Positions 34,245 to 47,010 of a stretch of DNA of 64,000 nt are shown here, piece by piece; position 1 is the first letter of the stretch, and each line of letters opens with the position of its first letter. Made by a program: the position numbers and the translations under genes. The DNA is from Marvania coccoides (Eukaryota > Chlorophyta > Trebouxiophyceae > Chlorellales > Chlorellaceae), in the NCBI GenBank assembly GCA_963854735.1, contig OY978099.1, positions 1,302,001 to 1,366,000 of the forward strand. The letters are read 5' to 3'. Below the pieces are notes generated by a model. That model searched no databases and had not been told where the DNA came from. It was given only the letters and a program-made list of their open reading frames with translations.

Positions 34245-34432
34245 ATAATATATTTTGATTCACGCCAATGAGCTCGCACAGAAAGAGCCCCGTTGTCACA
34301 CTGAAACTCAACAAGTGATCTATTTTAATTTTTCAGTTCCCGCCTCTTTAAAACTGCAATTCATCTGGTTGCCGCATTTTTAGGCACCCATCATTGCCAT
34401 AAATCTAAGGAATTTGCAGTCATCCCGCCACC
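34245..34432. promoter_or_regulatory. Shared divergent upstream region, SNF2 ATPase and SurE
   Basis: 188 bp between opposed start codons, AT-rich with an ATAATATATT stretch. The tight spacing implies a shared promoter. This is inferred from position. Confidence 0.4.
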
Positions 34433-35978
34433 ATGTCGCAAGGGCTGCCCAGGATTTTAATATCCAACGACGACGGCGTCGTCGCTCCTGGCCTCCGTGC
34501 TCTCGCCGCTGAGCTTCACGGCGAGTTTAAAGGCTGTCATTGAGCTCAGAAAAGGCGAAATATGAAGAGAAAAAACAAGCGACGGCGACATTTCTTTGCC
34601 TTGTGTTTGCATTTTCTTGAACAATTTCTCGAAGCGAGGCTTCTACTAGGGAGTATGCTGTAACACAACATATGCCACCGCCCTGAAACCTTGAATCTTG
34701 TTATCTTAACGCTCCTCTTTGGCCTTTTGCATGCAGCTGCCAACTTTTGTGAGTTTGCGGTGTGCGGCCCCATGGGCGAGCGCTCAGCCCAGTCCCACTG
34801 CATCACCATCGGCAAGCACCTTCATGCCTTCAACATCAACGTCCAGGGAGCGGTGGAGGCATTTGCCGTGGACGGCACCCCTGCAGACTCAGGTTGGTTT
34901 ATTATCTTAATTTTCTGCTTCATTTCATGCGTTCTTTATGCACGCCGCTGAAAAACTGCATTATAAACCATATTTTTCTCCTAACAAATTCATCAAATAT
35001 ATACATGATGCAGTGATGCTCGCGCTGCACGCTCCCCTACTGGCCAACCCTCGGTTTGACTTGGTTGTCAGTGGCATCAACCGCGGGGACAATTGCGGAC
35101 TGCACGTCATATACAGGTGAGGAGGGACGGAAGAAAGCTACAACGTTTTTTAATATTAAATTTATTTATTGAAAAGACGTTTTCGAAGAGCCTGGGATCT
35201 GAGTTGAATGGCTCATCCTCACCCATGGATTGCAGCGGCACCGTGGGCGCAGCACGCGAAGCAGCCTGCAAGGACCTCCCCGCCATTGCTTTCTCTCTTT
35301 CCAACTACCGAGCACGCACTCAGGAGCAGTACGCCTGCGCTGCACGGTACGCCGTCGCAGTCATCAAGGCCGTGGTGGGAGCGCCGGTGGACGCCGTGCC
35401 TCGCCCGCTGCTCGCCCTGCGAGGCTTCGTTTTGAACGTCAATTTTCCCGGTGCTGAGTTTGAGGACTACAAGGGGCTTCAGCTGTGTTTCCAGGGCCAG
35501 CACTGCAGCTTCCCCGACTTCCAGGTAAACTTTGCACCGTTTTTTTTAATAGAAGCTGTATTGTCCTTTGTTCTCCTCCACCACATTTCTTTCCACCAAT
35601 TCTGATACTGATCATCATGGTTTATAACAATTTCGACAGGAGGTGGACGCTGACCCACACTTTGCTGCCAACGCCAGAGCCAAGGACCCTCACGATGACC
35701 ACCCTCACGAGCTGCACGCTGGCCAGGTCACCATGCGGGCGTTCAGAAATGCGGCGGGGTTCTTGCGCACAGACGAGCGCCCTGGCAGCGATTCATACGC
35801 AGTGAAGAACGGCTGGGTCGCGATAACGGCGGTGGGCCTGGTTTCAGATGTTCCTGCCAGCGCAGCGGCCGCTGCGGCCAGGGAGAACGCGGCGCTCCTC
35901 ATATCGGTTGAGGGTATAATGCGGTCTGCCGGTGGAGCTCTTGGGGTGGAAGTACGCATGGACGACGAAGGCATTTGA
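34433..35978 (+). CDS. SurE-family 5'/3'-nucleotidase (survival protein SurE)
   Basis: Five exons: 34433-34520, 34737-34892, 35014-35116, 35236-35524 and 35640-35978 (324 residues). Intron 1 has a GC donor (CACG|GCGAGT). A second in-frame GC option, AAAG|GCTGTC, would add five residues, but the shorter form aligns better with bacterial SurE. Signatures are ILISNDDGVVAPGLRAL (the metal-binding Asp-Asp), a Ser in 'GERSAQSHCIT', DLVVSGINRGDN (metal-binding Asn) and YSGTVGAAREA, assembled across an exon junction. SurE enzymes remove phosphate from nucleoside monophosphates and some exopolyphosphate using a divalent metal. No targeting peptide is evident, so cytosol is likely. Confidence 0.9.
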
Positions 35979-36353
35979 AAGGGCCGATTTTTTTCTTCTT
36001 CTCAATTTCGTGTGAAGATTACATTGCTTCAAAGAGTAGTTAAACAATAGGAATACTGATATTATGTTATTACTAGTACTACCTACAACACTACGGATGA
36101 AAGGTAACATCGAGAAGAGCTAAAGAAGGAGGATAAAAACTCAAAAGGACTCTCTCAACGAAAGAAGACCAAGTGCCGCAATAAAAATGTAAGGAAAAAA
36201 TCAAAATCAGCGTACGGAAGAAAAGAACAGCTTCGTTTGTAGTGGAAAATACTCATTACTCATTACGGGGGAGGCAATCTCCGCCGCGAACGGGACTATG
36301 AAGAGAGAGAAAAAATTAGATGTAGAGTCCCAGCTGGTCAGCGCCACTCTCTC
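35979..36353. other. Convergent intergenic region
   Basis: 375 bp, AT- and purine-rich, between the 3' ends of SurE and the DUF21/CBS gene. No coding or structural feature recognised. Confidence 0.4.
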
Positions 36354-38669
36354 TCATATGCTGTTCTGTCTCCGTAATGACGAGCTCAGCAGGGCCTCCT
36401 CTTCTGCTGCGGCGTCCTCTGCGTCCAGACCTTCTGCATGGTGCTCTCCCAGCTCCGGCATCGTCACCCGCCCGCCCCTCGCGGTGGCCAGCAGCGGCTC
36501 CAGCAAATTCAACTGGTCCTGCACGCTCTGAGTGAAGTTGGTGCTGCGGCGCTGGGCGTGACCGTGGCGGCTCCCTCCACCATACCTAGAAGGAAGACAG
36601 AAGAAGGACACGCAGCAGGTTAAGAATTCTCAGATAAAATTACCGATAAATCGCGATCGCGGCGAAACAAACTATGTGTGTGTCTCACCTGTGGTACCGA
36701 GCAGACATGGTGCCCACAGCGCTGATCCCTGCTGCTACCGAGCCCACGTTGGGTCGCGATGGTCGCATCGCCCTCGGCAGGTGCGCAGCAAACAGGTCGC
36801 CCCTGCTGCTGGCCAACAAATCCAGCGACGATCGTCTCCTAGGCGCTTTCTCTGGCGGACTGAACATACTGTCTCCCCCACTCGACATGCGGTAGACGCT
36901 GCTGGCAGGTCCCACGCGGGGGGTCATGAGACGTTCGCTCAGCACCTTGCGCAAATGGGGCGGCAGCGAGCGGGCCATGTCCGCCGCGTTCACTTTCGTT
37001 ATGTGCAGGTTGTCCACATAACGGTCCGTTTCATCCACTATCTGTGCTGATATGAGCTCCTCTAGCACGTCTTCCAGCGTGATGATGCCCACGGGCTGCA
37101 GTTCGTTGGGCTCGAACCGAAGCTGAAATACGTCAGACGCGTCGCCGTCGCTGCCATCGCTGTCATCATCCGAAGAGGTTTCCGTCACCTGCGCCTCAGA
37201 GCCGCTCCTCCTCCCCTCCCTATCCGCGCCTGCGTGCCCATTCTGCCCGCCGTTCCTCCGCTGCCACTGCCGCTTCTGCGCCTCTTCATCGTCCGCCTCC
37301 TCTTCGTCGCCGCTGCCAAAGTCTCCATCAGATATCGAGTAAATGTCGATGGCCAGCTCATCAAACTCAGCCTTCCGCTTTGCCAGCGCCTCTTTCGTGG
37401 GCTGCGTGAGCACCGCCATGTGACTGCGTCCCAGCTCAAACAGCTTCAGCATGTCGTACAGCGGGGTCTCGCCCAGCAGGTGCGGCAGGGAGCGCACCTT
37501 CATGGAGGACACTTTGACCCCCGCGTGGATGTCCACCAGGATGAGTTCCTTGACGAGTAGGATGCCGAGGATGTCGCTGCGGTTCCCGGGCCTGTGCACA
37601 GGCACGCGGGAGTGGCTGCAGGTAGTAGAAGAAGAAAGAACGAATATGTGGTATTACCATTACCATATATGAGTGTTTAATAACCAGCGGCATCCAAAAA
37701 AACATCGAATCTATCAATGTAGGACTCGCAAAGGTCAATCCCAATATCTAGCAAATGATATCTCATAACCACATTTAGAAAACCACCAAAGCTACTCACC
37801 CTGACGCCAGAATGGCGGTCAAAGTTTCTTCGTCCAGCGTAGAATCCAGCGGCAGCATGAAAACCATGTCTAAGGGAGTCATCACCGATTTGGCGCGCTT
37901 GCTGGTCAAATCCAGTGCGCCCTTGATGATACGCACCTCGTCCGCGCTGAGCTTCCCCCCAAACGCCTGCCCCTCGCCGTGAATGTCGACCAGCGCTTTC
38001 AGCTCGCCCCGGCGGAACAGGGCCGTCTGGCGGTGGCCCAGCACGCGGTCCAGCACCCACGCAATAGGCATGGCCACCGGGCTGGCCAGAAACATCAAAA
38101 CTCGCACGAATCCGGCCGACTTGGCGCCAATTTCCAAACCATAAGCGGAGCAGGCTGCCTGCGGGATGATTTCTCCAAACATGAGCACGACCGTGACGGA
38201 GACGAGCACGGCGGTAATGGGGTCGGTCAGGCGGTCGAGCACCAGCGGCAGCGCTTCTGCTGCTATGGCGTTGCACACCAGCAGCGTGACCAGCAGACGG
38301 TGAGGCTTCGAAATGACGGGGAGGATGCGGTCTGCGCAGGCTCTCTGGCGGGAGGTGCCGCTGCGTTTCAGCACCTCCAGGTCTACCTCGTCCAGCGACA
38401 TCAGACCCAGAGTCAGCCCAGACATGAGGCCTGCCATGAGAACAAGGCCCACAGCTGCGCATATCAGGGCCAGCTGCTCTGCATCTGTGAGTCCTTTATC
38501 GTCGGGGGACCTATGTGTTCGCCTGCAAGAGCGTGAAAGCGAGAGGTGAGGTGGCGAAGGCGGAACATCGAGCAAAAGTCAATTTGGTATTTTAATTTTT
38601 ATTAAAGGCGTACCAGAGTATATGGCTGTGACCAGCAGCAAGCGCAAGCCACTGCGTCGCCACTGGCAT
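36354..38669 (-). CDS. DUF21/CNNM-like membrane protein with CBS pair
   Basis: Four exons, 38614-38669, 37800-38522, 36689-37615 and 36354-36585 (645 residues). The 56-nt first exon encodes MPVATQWLALAAGHSHIL, which joins by a split Trp to RTHRSPDDKG, and is chosen because it preserves frame at GT-AG sites. The DUF21 domain (about 30-210) has four hydrophobic segments with LMSGLTLGLMSLD and SVTVVLMFGEIIPQ, the conserved Pro kink and Glu. A CBS pair follows, with MTPLDMVFMLPLD, SGHSRVPVH and GIITLEDVLEEL. A roughly 70-residue acidic insert splits the two CBS halves. The Arg/Ser-rich C-terminal tail lacks a cyclic-nucleotide-like domain, as in plant CBSDUF proteins. CNNM/CorC relatives transport or sense Mg2+, so a cation role at the vacuolar or plasma membrane is inference. 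Confidence 0.88.
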
Positions 38670-38962
38670 CGCGAGAAAGATCGCCCGTTAAACACACAGC
38701 AAGTCAATCTGTTGCCAGTCTTCTTCAGCTACATATATATACATCTCATAATCTTTTACGCTGTCTCCTCGACAGGAGTTCCCTTCTGTTTATACATTAA
38801 TATTTTACAGTATTGTGTCCGAATCTTTTGGTGCCAGGGATGCGATGGTGCCACATGGGATCGTTTCTTTATAAAAAAAAACAGCTGTCTGTCAGTTAGC
38901 AAGCCACCTGTTGATTTTCGCACAAAATATACGCTTGCATGCAGGGTACGTTTGCCGACAAT

Positions 38963-39955
38963 TCAGATGTACAGAAACTCGTTGTGGCTGACCGCGTTCT
39001 CCACCCCCCTCCGCTCCTCCGCCTCCTCCTTTTCCCGCTCCTTCCTCCGCTCATACGCAGCGTCGTCCGTCTTCAGCTGGTGCCGGCACTGTGGACACGT
39101 GTTTGTCTCCTTCAGCCACGGCTCCAGACACTGAGGGTGCGCCCAGTGTCCGCACGGCAGTTCTGATATTTCCTCTCCATCCTCTACGACCAAACAAACA
39201 GGGCAAGGCCCGTCCATCTCCGATGCTTTCTCCACCCGCTTGCGAGGCAGCCTCCGGACCACGTCCTTGGCTGCAGGGGGCGGGGCGCGGGCGCCGCCGC
39301 CTGCCGCCGCGCTTTCCTCCATGATCTCGACCGCAATGGCGTCCAGCTGGCGCTGCAGCGCCTCGGCCATTTCGGGGGACAAAGAAGGGAGTGCGGCAGG
39401 CGCAGCGTCGCTCTCAGCGGCAGCAGGCGCGGCGTCTTCTCCGGTACTGGAAGCAGTGCCGTCGTCGGCGCCTTGCTGCTGCTGCAGTTCTTGTCCTTGC
39501 AAGAACATAGCGGCCAGGGCTTCTAGGGCGGACGGCGGGACAGCAGCGGCGGTTTCTGCCGTCGTCAGTTGGCCTTCGAACAGCCGAGGGACGGCATAAG
39601 AAGGAGCTGTGCTGCTGTCTGCATCGGCGCCCAGAACCTGCAGAACCTGCACTTCGTAGGAGCGCAACGTGGCCAGGTAGGCGGTGTCGTCAGCGGGGCA
39701 CGCGGCAGCGGCAGCTCGCACCAAGCGCAAGCCTGCAGACCACAGAGGAGTCTCTCCGCTGCTGCATCGAGAAGACAGCACTGTGACGGCCCGTTTGAGG
39801 AGCTGCCGGAAGTCGGGGCTCGTGCACCGCAGCGGGGACTGGGACAGCTCGCGGACACACACTTCGACGGCCTCCTCGAAAGAACTCTTCTTGTTCATTT
39901 TCGATTTCAAGGTTGTGTAGTCCAGCGGGGGAAGGACGGCAGCAGCAGTGGCCAT
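38963..39955 (-). CDS. RING-H2 E3 ubiquitin ligase, AIP2-like
   Basis: Intronless, 330 residues. The C-terminal RING-H2 finger (251-290) begins CPVCLVVEDGEE, continues ELPCGHWAHPQCLEPW and closes with CPQCR. The tail after it (TDDAAYERRKEREKEEAEE to a final hydrophobic YI) closely follows the tail of plant AIP2, the ABI3-interacting ligase, including an 'RKG-ENAV'-like RGVENAV. The N-terminal part is helical with Ala- and Gln-rich stretches. Its substrate is unknown, and a link to ABI3-type factors cannot be assumed in an alga. The ATG at 39955 starts MATAAAVLPPLD. A short upstream peptide is not needed. Confidence 0.82.
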   Translation of the reverse strand: MATAAAVLPPLDYTTLKSKMNKKSSFEEAVEVCVRELSQSPLRCTSPDFRQLLKRAVTVLSSRCSSGETPLWSAGLRLVRAAAAACPADDTAYLATLRSYEVQVLQVLGADADSSTAPSYAVPRLFEGQLTTAETAAAVPPSALEALAAMFLQGQELQQQQGADDGTASSTGEDAAPAAAESDAAPAALPSLSPEMAEALQRQLDAIAVEIMEESAAAGGGARAPPPAAKDVVRRLPRKRVEKASEMDGPCPVCLVVEDGEEISELPCGHWAHPQCLEPWLKETNTCPQCRHQLKTDDAAYERRKEREKEEAEERRGVENAVSHNEFLYI

Positions 39956-40236
39956 GGCGACCGTATACGGTCTAAAGCAATTTAATTAATTATTATTCGA
40001 GGAGTTGAGAGGGCAGACGTGGCTCATTTGGGCCTATTCCTGAATACTCCCGAAGATATACATTTATTTTTGAAGACAAACGCGTTGAATACATGATGCC
40101 ATAGAATCAAATGCAAAATAAAATGCATACAACTAGCAGCAGCGTTCATTTATTGAGTGATCGTAAACATTTTATTTTTTGAAAATCTACGTTCTTCAGA
40201 GAAGTTGATCACATTTCTTCGTCCGATTTCGCAAAG
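39956..40236. promoter_or_regulatory. Shared divergent upstream region, AIP2-like ligase and SEC15
   Basis: 281 bp between opposed ATGs, AT-rich. The bidirectional promoter role is inferred from position. Confidence 0.35.
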
Positions 40237-42759
40237 ATGTCGTCCAACGTTGGGCTGAAGGGATTGCGGGGCACCTTGGAGACGGCGCTCGAGTCATCTG
40301 ATCTTTTGCCCCTTCTCAAGCTCGTCTGCCAAAACCCCCGCCGCTCCATCGACTCCTCAGGCGGCGCTGGCGCCGATCTCTTGGCCCCCTCCTCCGCAGG
40401 GCGCGTCAAAGACGACCATCTGATCATTTCGGAGGGCACGCTTTCGGCGGTGGTCCACTCTCTGCAGTCAATCGCGGAGCGCAGGACCCTGGAGACGCAG
40501 CGCACGTGCCAAGCGCACGCCGTAGACATCACCACCGCCACCAAGGACCTCGCCGCCGTGCAGCACCGCTCCGCGGAGCTGCGGCGGCGCTCACAAGGCG
40601 TCGCCACTCGCCTGCAGCGCCAGGGCGGCGAATTCGACTCCCGCGCAAAAGATATCGACCAAGCGCTGCTGCTGCGCGATCGGGTGGCGGCCACGCGCGC
40701 CGCGCTGGCCGTCGGCATCGATCTTTTGTCGCAGTGCAATCGGGCGGCTGAAGGCATTCACGAGGGCCGCCTGCTGCACGTGCGGCGCCTGTTGACATCT
40801 ATCACAGCACGGCACGAGGACGAATTGCGTGCTGGGGCCACAGGAGGGGGTGCTCACAGCCCAGGGGACGTGTTGGCGCCTGCATCGCAGCTGGGAGTGC
40901 TGTCTGCGAAAATCATTGCGCAGCTGGAGGCCCTGGAGGGGGCTTTAGAGCGACGGCTGGCTGCGGAGCTGAACGACTGGCTCACTGCGGCGCGGGCGGT
41001 GGCGGGGGCGGTGGGGCAGCGCGCCATGGAAGCAGAGGAAGAGCAGTCGTGGCGGAGAGCAAAGTTGAGGGCGAGGCGAAGGGAGATTGCGGGCTGCCTG
41101 GCGTCGGCGCCCGAGGGGCAGGAGAGCGCGGCTGCGGTGCGGACTGCGGCGACCGTGCTGCGCGAAGAAACGGCAGCAGCAGCTGCGACGGAGGCGCAAA
41201 ATTCTTCTTCAGCAGCAGCGTTTCCATTGGCAGTGTTGGAAATGTCCCCGCTGCTTCGGTGCGTGCAGGTGCACGCCGCGGACTCCGCGCTGCCCCGCTT
41301 GCTGGAGAGCTACGCTTCGGCGCGGCAGGCGCAGCTGGGGGCTGATCTAGCTCCGCCAGGAGACCTCTTAAAGTTTCACCGCCCGTTTCTGCACCAAATC
41401 GTGGGATTTTTTGCGATTGAGCGGCGCGTGGCTGCGCTGGCGCCTGAGCTGGGTACCGCTGCTCACGCAGAGGCGCTGTGGCAGGGCGCAGCCGCGGCTT
41501 TGACGGCAGAACTGGGGGCAGCCATCGATGAAGCTAATCGCTCAGAAGATGTGTGTCTGCTGAAAGACTGCGCGCTGCTGGCGTGCCGGGCTGTAGATAG
41601 GTACTGCGGGGGCGCTTTACCTACGCAGAGCATCCGGGAAGCGCTGCTGGCAAGGGGGGAGCGCCACAGAACGATTTTATCGCTCGCCGCAGCCGCCAAG
41701 CTGGAGAGCTGCTATGGGACGGCCGCGGGCGTGGCCTCTGCGGTGGCGGATGTGGCGGAGATGTGCAGGGAGTACTTGCAGGGGCTGGTGGAGCCGCTGG
41801 AGCTGCCAGCTGCGGTGGTTGCAGAGTGCGATAAAGTTCTGGCAACGGCAGTGGCCGCTGCAGCGGTTGGCGGGCCTTCAACGTCCCACCTCGTCAAGCC
41901 CGACAGCGCGTTGGCTGGAGCTTCAAAAGGCTACAGCAACGGCAAAAATAGCGGTGGCAAAGGAGGCGATATCGACAATGACAGCGCCGCTGCTGAAGAG
42001 TTTTCCAGATTGTTGCGGCAGGTGGCCACTGCGGCTGCGGCCCAGCAAGCGCTGGCGCCTGGCTCCTCTTTGATTGGCCTGGTGCAAGGCTCGCCTGTAG
42101 CTGCTGCCGCCGATACGCAGCTCAATGGCGCTGTGTTTGCGCTGGAAGAGTCCGCAGGGCGCGCAATCGCCTCTGGAGCGGAGCGCGCGGTGGAAGCCCT
42201 CGCTGGCAGCGACTGGTGCCCTGCAGCAATGCCGAGAACAGGAGGCGTCGCCAGCGCGCAACTGGAAGGCATTTTGGAGGTGCTGCGCGCGGGAAAAGCG
42301 GCGGTCGAAGCCTCCGGATCGCCGCTGGCGTCGCAGCAGCGCGTGATGACGGCGGCGCTGCGGTGGGTTGGGGATGTTGTGATGCAAATTTTTGCTTCAC
42401 CGACTGTGAAAGCTCTAAACGCCTTTGGCGCGCAGCGGCTGCTGAGCGACCTGGAGGCGCTGTGCCGCTTCGGCGAGGATTGCTGCGGCGGGAAAGCCGC
42501 AGCGGTGGCAGCGCTGGCGGAACCGATTTCTTTCTTTGAGGCTGTGGCGTTTGGGGAGGTGGGGGGGCTGCTGGGTCGGGGTGGAAAGTACGCCGTGGTC
42601 AGCCCCGGCCGCGCAGCGGCGATACTGGAGAAGGTGCAGAGCCCGGAGGTTCTTTTGGAGAAAGCGGGAGGAGCGGCGACGGCGGCCAAATTGACTAGCA
42701 AAGAGGAAGCGGCCCGCGTGGCTGCGGCACTCAGGGCCGCGGAGGATTTTGAGTCGTGA
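40237..42759 (+). CDS. SEC15: Exocyst complex component SEC15
   Basis: Intronless, 840 residues. The N-terminal coiled region has the Sec15 pattern: a heptad-rich segment, then IDLLSQCNRAAEGIHEGRLL, which matches the family's 'vl.lC.kan.hl.eg+fy.ALk.l' helix. The C-terminal part ends with helical-bundle landmarks: NAFGAQRLLSDLEALCRFGE and an EPISFFEAVAFGE block before a terminal helix. This agrees with 'DC.fLe.Fa' and the leucine-rich C-terminal domain that binds Rab GTPases in Sec15. The protein is alanine-rich throughout. Sec15 links secretory vesicles to the exocyst at the plasma membrane. Plant SEC15 is about 790 residues, so the length fits. The call rests on domain layout and short motifs. 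Confidence 0.75.
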   Translation: MSSNVGLKGLRGTLETALESSDLLPLLKLVCQNPRRSIDSSGGAGADLLAPSSAGRVKDDHLIISEGTLSAVVHSLQSIAERRTLETQRTCQAHAVDITTATKDLAAVQHRSAELRRRSQGVATRLQRQGGEFDSRAKDIDQALLLRDRVAATRAALAVGIDLLSQCNRAAEGIHEGRLLHVRRLLTSITARHEDELRAGATGGGAHSPGDVLAPASQLGVLSAKIIAQLEALEGALERRLAAELNDWLTAARAVAGAVGQRAMEAEEEQSWRRAKLRARRREIAGCLASAPEGQESAAAVRTAATVLREETAAAAATEAQNSSSAAAFPLAVLEMSPLLRCVQVHAADSALPRLLESYASARQAQLGADLAPPGDLLKFHRPFLHQIVGFFAIERRVAALAPELGTAAHAEALWQGAAAALTAELGAAIDEANRSEDVCLLKDCALLACRAVDRYCGGALPTQSIREALLARGERHRTILSLAAAAKLESCYGTAAGVASAVADVAEMCREYLQGLVEPLELPAAVVAECDKVLATAVAAAAVGGPSTSHLVKPDSALAGASKGYSNGKNSGGKGGDIDNDSAAAEEFSRLLRQVATAAAAQQALAPGSSLIGLVQGSPVAAAADTQLNGAVFALEESAGRAIASGAERAVEALAGSDWCPAAMPRTGGVASAQLEGILEVLRAGKAAVEASGSPLASQQRVMTAALRWVGDVVMQIFASPTVKALNAFGAQRLLSDLEALCRFGEDCCGGKAAAVAALAEPISFFEAVAFGEVGGLLGRGGKYAVVSPGRAAAILEKVQSPEVLLEKAGGAATAAKLTSKEEAARVAAALRAAEDFES

Positions 42760-42891
42760 TGCTGAAATCGAGCGCTCATTATTGTCTATTTCATTGAAAA
42801 AATCTGCAGTTCCCAAAATTAAGAAATTAATGGCCAGCAAAAACTCAGCTCTCATTCCAATTTGAATGAATAGTAATAATAATATATTCAA

Positions 42892-44596
<1,705 letters not shown>

Positions 44597-44707
44597 AACC
44601 CCTCCTGAAACTTAATCAAACACTTGTTTTTTTTTTCCTTTTGCATTTTTTTTCAATTTTCAAAATCGTGACATTATTACTAATAATGCAGATTTAATAC
44701 GTTCCCC

Positions 44708-46656
44708 CTATCTCTTCTTCTTAGCCCCCTTGGTGGCCCGCTTCTTCACGTGCTTGGGCACCTTGACCTTTCGCTTCTCGCTGTTTGCGTCCTTCACCGC
44801 CTTCTTGTTCTCCTTCCGCGCCGCCCGAATATCCTCTTTGCTCATCTTCGGCCGCTCCTCAAACTCCCTCTCGCTGCCATCGCTCTCACTCCCGTCGCTC
44901 CCGCTCCCGCTGCCGCTCTGCGCACCGCTTCCACCTTCCTCTCCTTCATTTTCGCCCCCTTCCCGCTGCCGCACCTGCTCCCGCGCTGCGTCCACCACCG
45001 CAGCAGTGGTTGCAGCCCCCGACATGTCTCCCTTCATCCCTGCAATCGACTGGTAATAAATTCCCTCGGTGTCGGTACCCACCCGCAGCCGCTCGTGGTC
45101 GCGCTCAAAGTGCGTCACCTCCTCCAGCTTCTTCGGGATGAACGCCTGCGCCCACACCCGCTCCGCCACCTCCTCTTCCGCGGTCCTCAACACAGGACGG
45201 GACGCCGCTGCCGCCATCAACGCGTCCAAAGCTGCGTCCAGCCCCGCCTCCCCGCGCTCCTCTATCGCCGGGTCCACCGCAAAGTCGAACAGCTCCTTCG
45301 TGGTGAGCGTGGCCACGCCCTGCCGCCTGAAGTAGTCGTTAACGTGCAGGCAGTCCTCTCGTAAAAAGTCAAAAGCACGGGGGTGATCCAGTTCCACCGA
45401 CTGCGACACGTCGATCACGTAGACGGCGTCGTTGTGCACCAGCAGGTTGTACTCTGAGAGATCTGCGTGCACTAGACGGCACTTCTGGTACATCGCTCTC
45501 ACCAGAAGCACAACTTCGGTGTAGGCTCTGCGCATGCGAGGCGGCGGCAGCGCGGCGTCCTTGAGGCGGGGGGCCGCCACGCCGTCGTTGCCCAGGAACT
45601 CCATCACAAGCACGTGCAGGCGGAGCTGCAGCGGGCGGGGGCAGGGGATGCCGGCGGCGTGCAGCCGCAGCAGGTTGCGCATCTCCTTCTCCGCCCACAG
45701 CTTCACCATCTTGCGCGGATTCGACTTGCAGAAGCGCTGGAACCGCGAGTCGCCCACCACGTACCGGTCCCGGTCCTTAAACACTAGAATTGCTGTCTTG
45801 TACACTTTTATCGCCAGCTCAGACAGCTCTGCGCCCTCCCCCGCGCACGCGTAGTACACGTTGGCCTCTTTCCCCGTCGAAATGCACCCCTGGATCTCCG
45901 AAAACACCCCGCGATTCAGCATTTTAAACAGCACCATGCGTGTCCGGGGATCCAAAACTTGCTCAACCGTAGCACGGTCAGCACGGTCCCTGGCGCGAGA
46001 GGACGCGGCATTGGCGGCGCGGGAGGCCCCCGCGCGCACCGCGTTGGCGGCTGCAGGCGCCATTTTGGCGGTCCCCGCTCCCCGAAAGGCATCTTCCAGG
46101 TCATCAACTTTTCCCAGGCGGAGGGACGGCGGCAGCACGCTGCCGGTGAAGTGCGCCTCCAGACGCTGCATGTTGTTGGCAGTGGCGGGCAGCGCGTGGC
46201 CGCCTGACGTCGAAGTCGCGGCTGCCGCGGGCTTGAAGGCGTGGCGGTTGGCGGTGCCGCCGCCGGCGTTGGGGCGGTGGGCTACGCCTGTGAAGGCGCC
46301 AGCCACGCTGCTCCCTCGCGCTTGCATTTCTACAAGAATAGATTCTGGGTTAATACTTTGATTTTATAGGGGAAAATGTCGCTTGAAATAAAGTGCTCAC
46401 CGTCGCGGAGGTCGGCCCATTCCATAGCAGAGGCCAGCTCCTCATCCTCGCTGTCCCAGTAATCGTCTTCTTCGTCGTCGTCTTCGTCGATAGCTTCAGC
46501 CACGGCGGTGTTTGGGAACTGTTGTTGTTGTGAATCTGTGGCAACTGGGGCGGCTGGCACTCGCGCAGAGGGCTGAGAAGCCTCAACCAGCTCCTCGTCG
46601 TCGTCTTCTGCAAACTTGTTGGCCAGCTCTTGCAGGCTCTGCTCCACCGCAGCCAT
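44708..46656 (-). CDS. RIO1: Atypical protein kinase RIO1
   Basis: Two exons, 46401-46656 and 44708-46329, GT-AG in phase 1, 625 residues. The N-terminus is acidic (EDDDEELVEA, DDDEEDDYWDSEDEE). The RIO kinase core has the flexible P-loop STGKEANVYYA, the Lys strand ELAIKVYKT, the catalytic loop LVHADLSEYN and the metal loop YVIDVSQSVE. The RIO1 signature 'RFCKSNPRKMVKLWAEKEMRNL' region is also present. The tail after about 560 is Lys-rich (KKRATKGAKKKR), typical of RIO1 and probably nucleolar or pre-ribosome binding. RIO1 drives late cytoplasmic maturation of the 40S subunit. It stands head to head with the eRF1 gene. Confidence 0.93.
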
Positions 46657-47010
46657 TTTGCGCTGTGATTTCGAAAACCCAAAATTTTATTTTAAAGTTT
46701 TTGAGTGCTGCACATCGCGCGAGCACACAGCAGGTTTGAATCACTGTTTAAATGGACTTCAAATTTTATTTCGGCATTAAGCGTATGAAAAATTGCATTT
46801 GAACGTGAATTTTGCGCAAACCATAATACAGCGGCGGCGCGGAATTTAGCAGCGGTCCCAGCGAATTCGTTGCTTTCGAAACTATTTTGAAAGTTGTGAA
46901 AGGTGTTCTTAGCTATTGAGCCTCCCAGACGCATTATCTAGGCCACGAATTGTTTTTTAAATCACGATTCCCCATAAATATCGGCCCCCCGCGCGCAGCA
47001 GGAAGACGCC
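46657..47010. promoter_or_regulatory. Shared divergent upstream region, RIO1 and eRF1
   Basis: 354 bp between opposed start codons. It is AT-rich with a small GC-rich patch near 46983-47010 next to the eRF1 start. The promoter role is inferred from position. Confidence 0.4.

Noticed and set aside
34501..34560. SurE as a truncated 36-residue protein ending at the TGA in exon 1 frame
   Set aside because: The downstream exons rebuild a complete SurE when a GC donor is used, so the stop lies in the intron.
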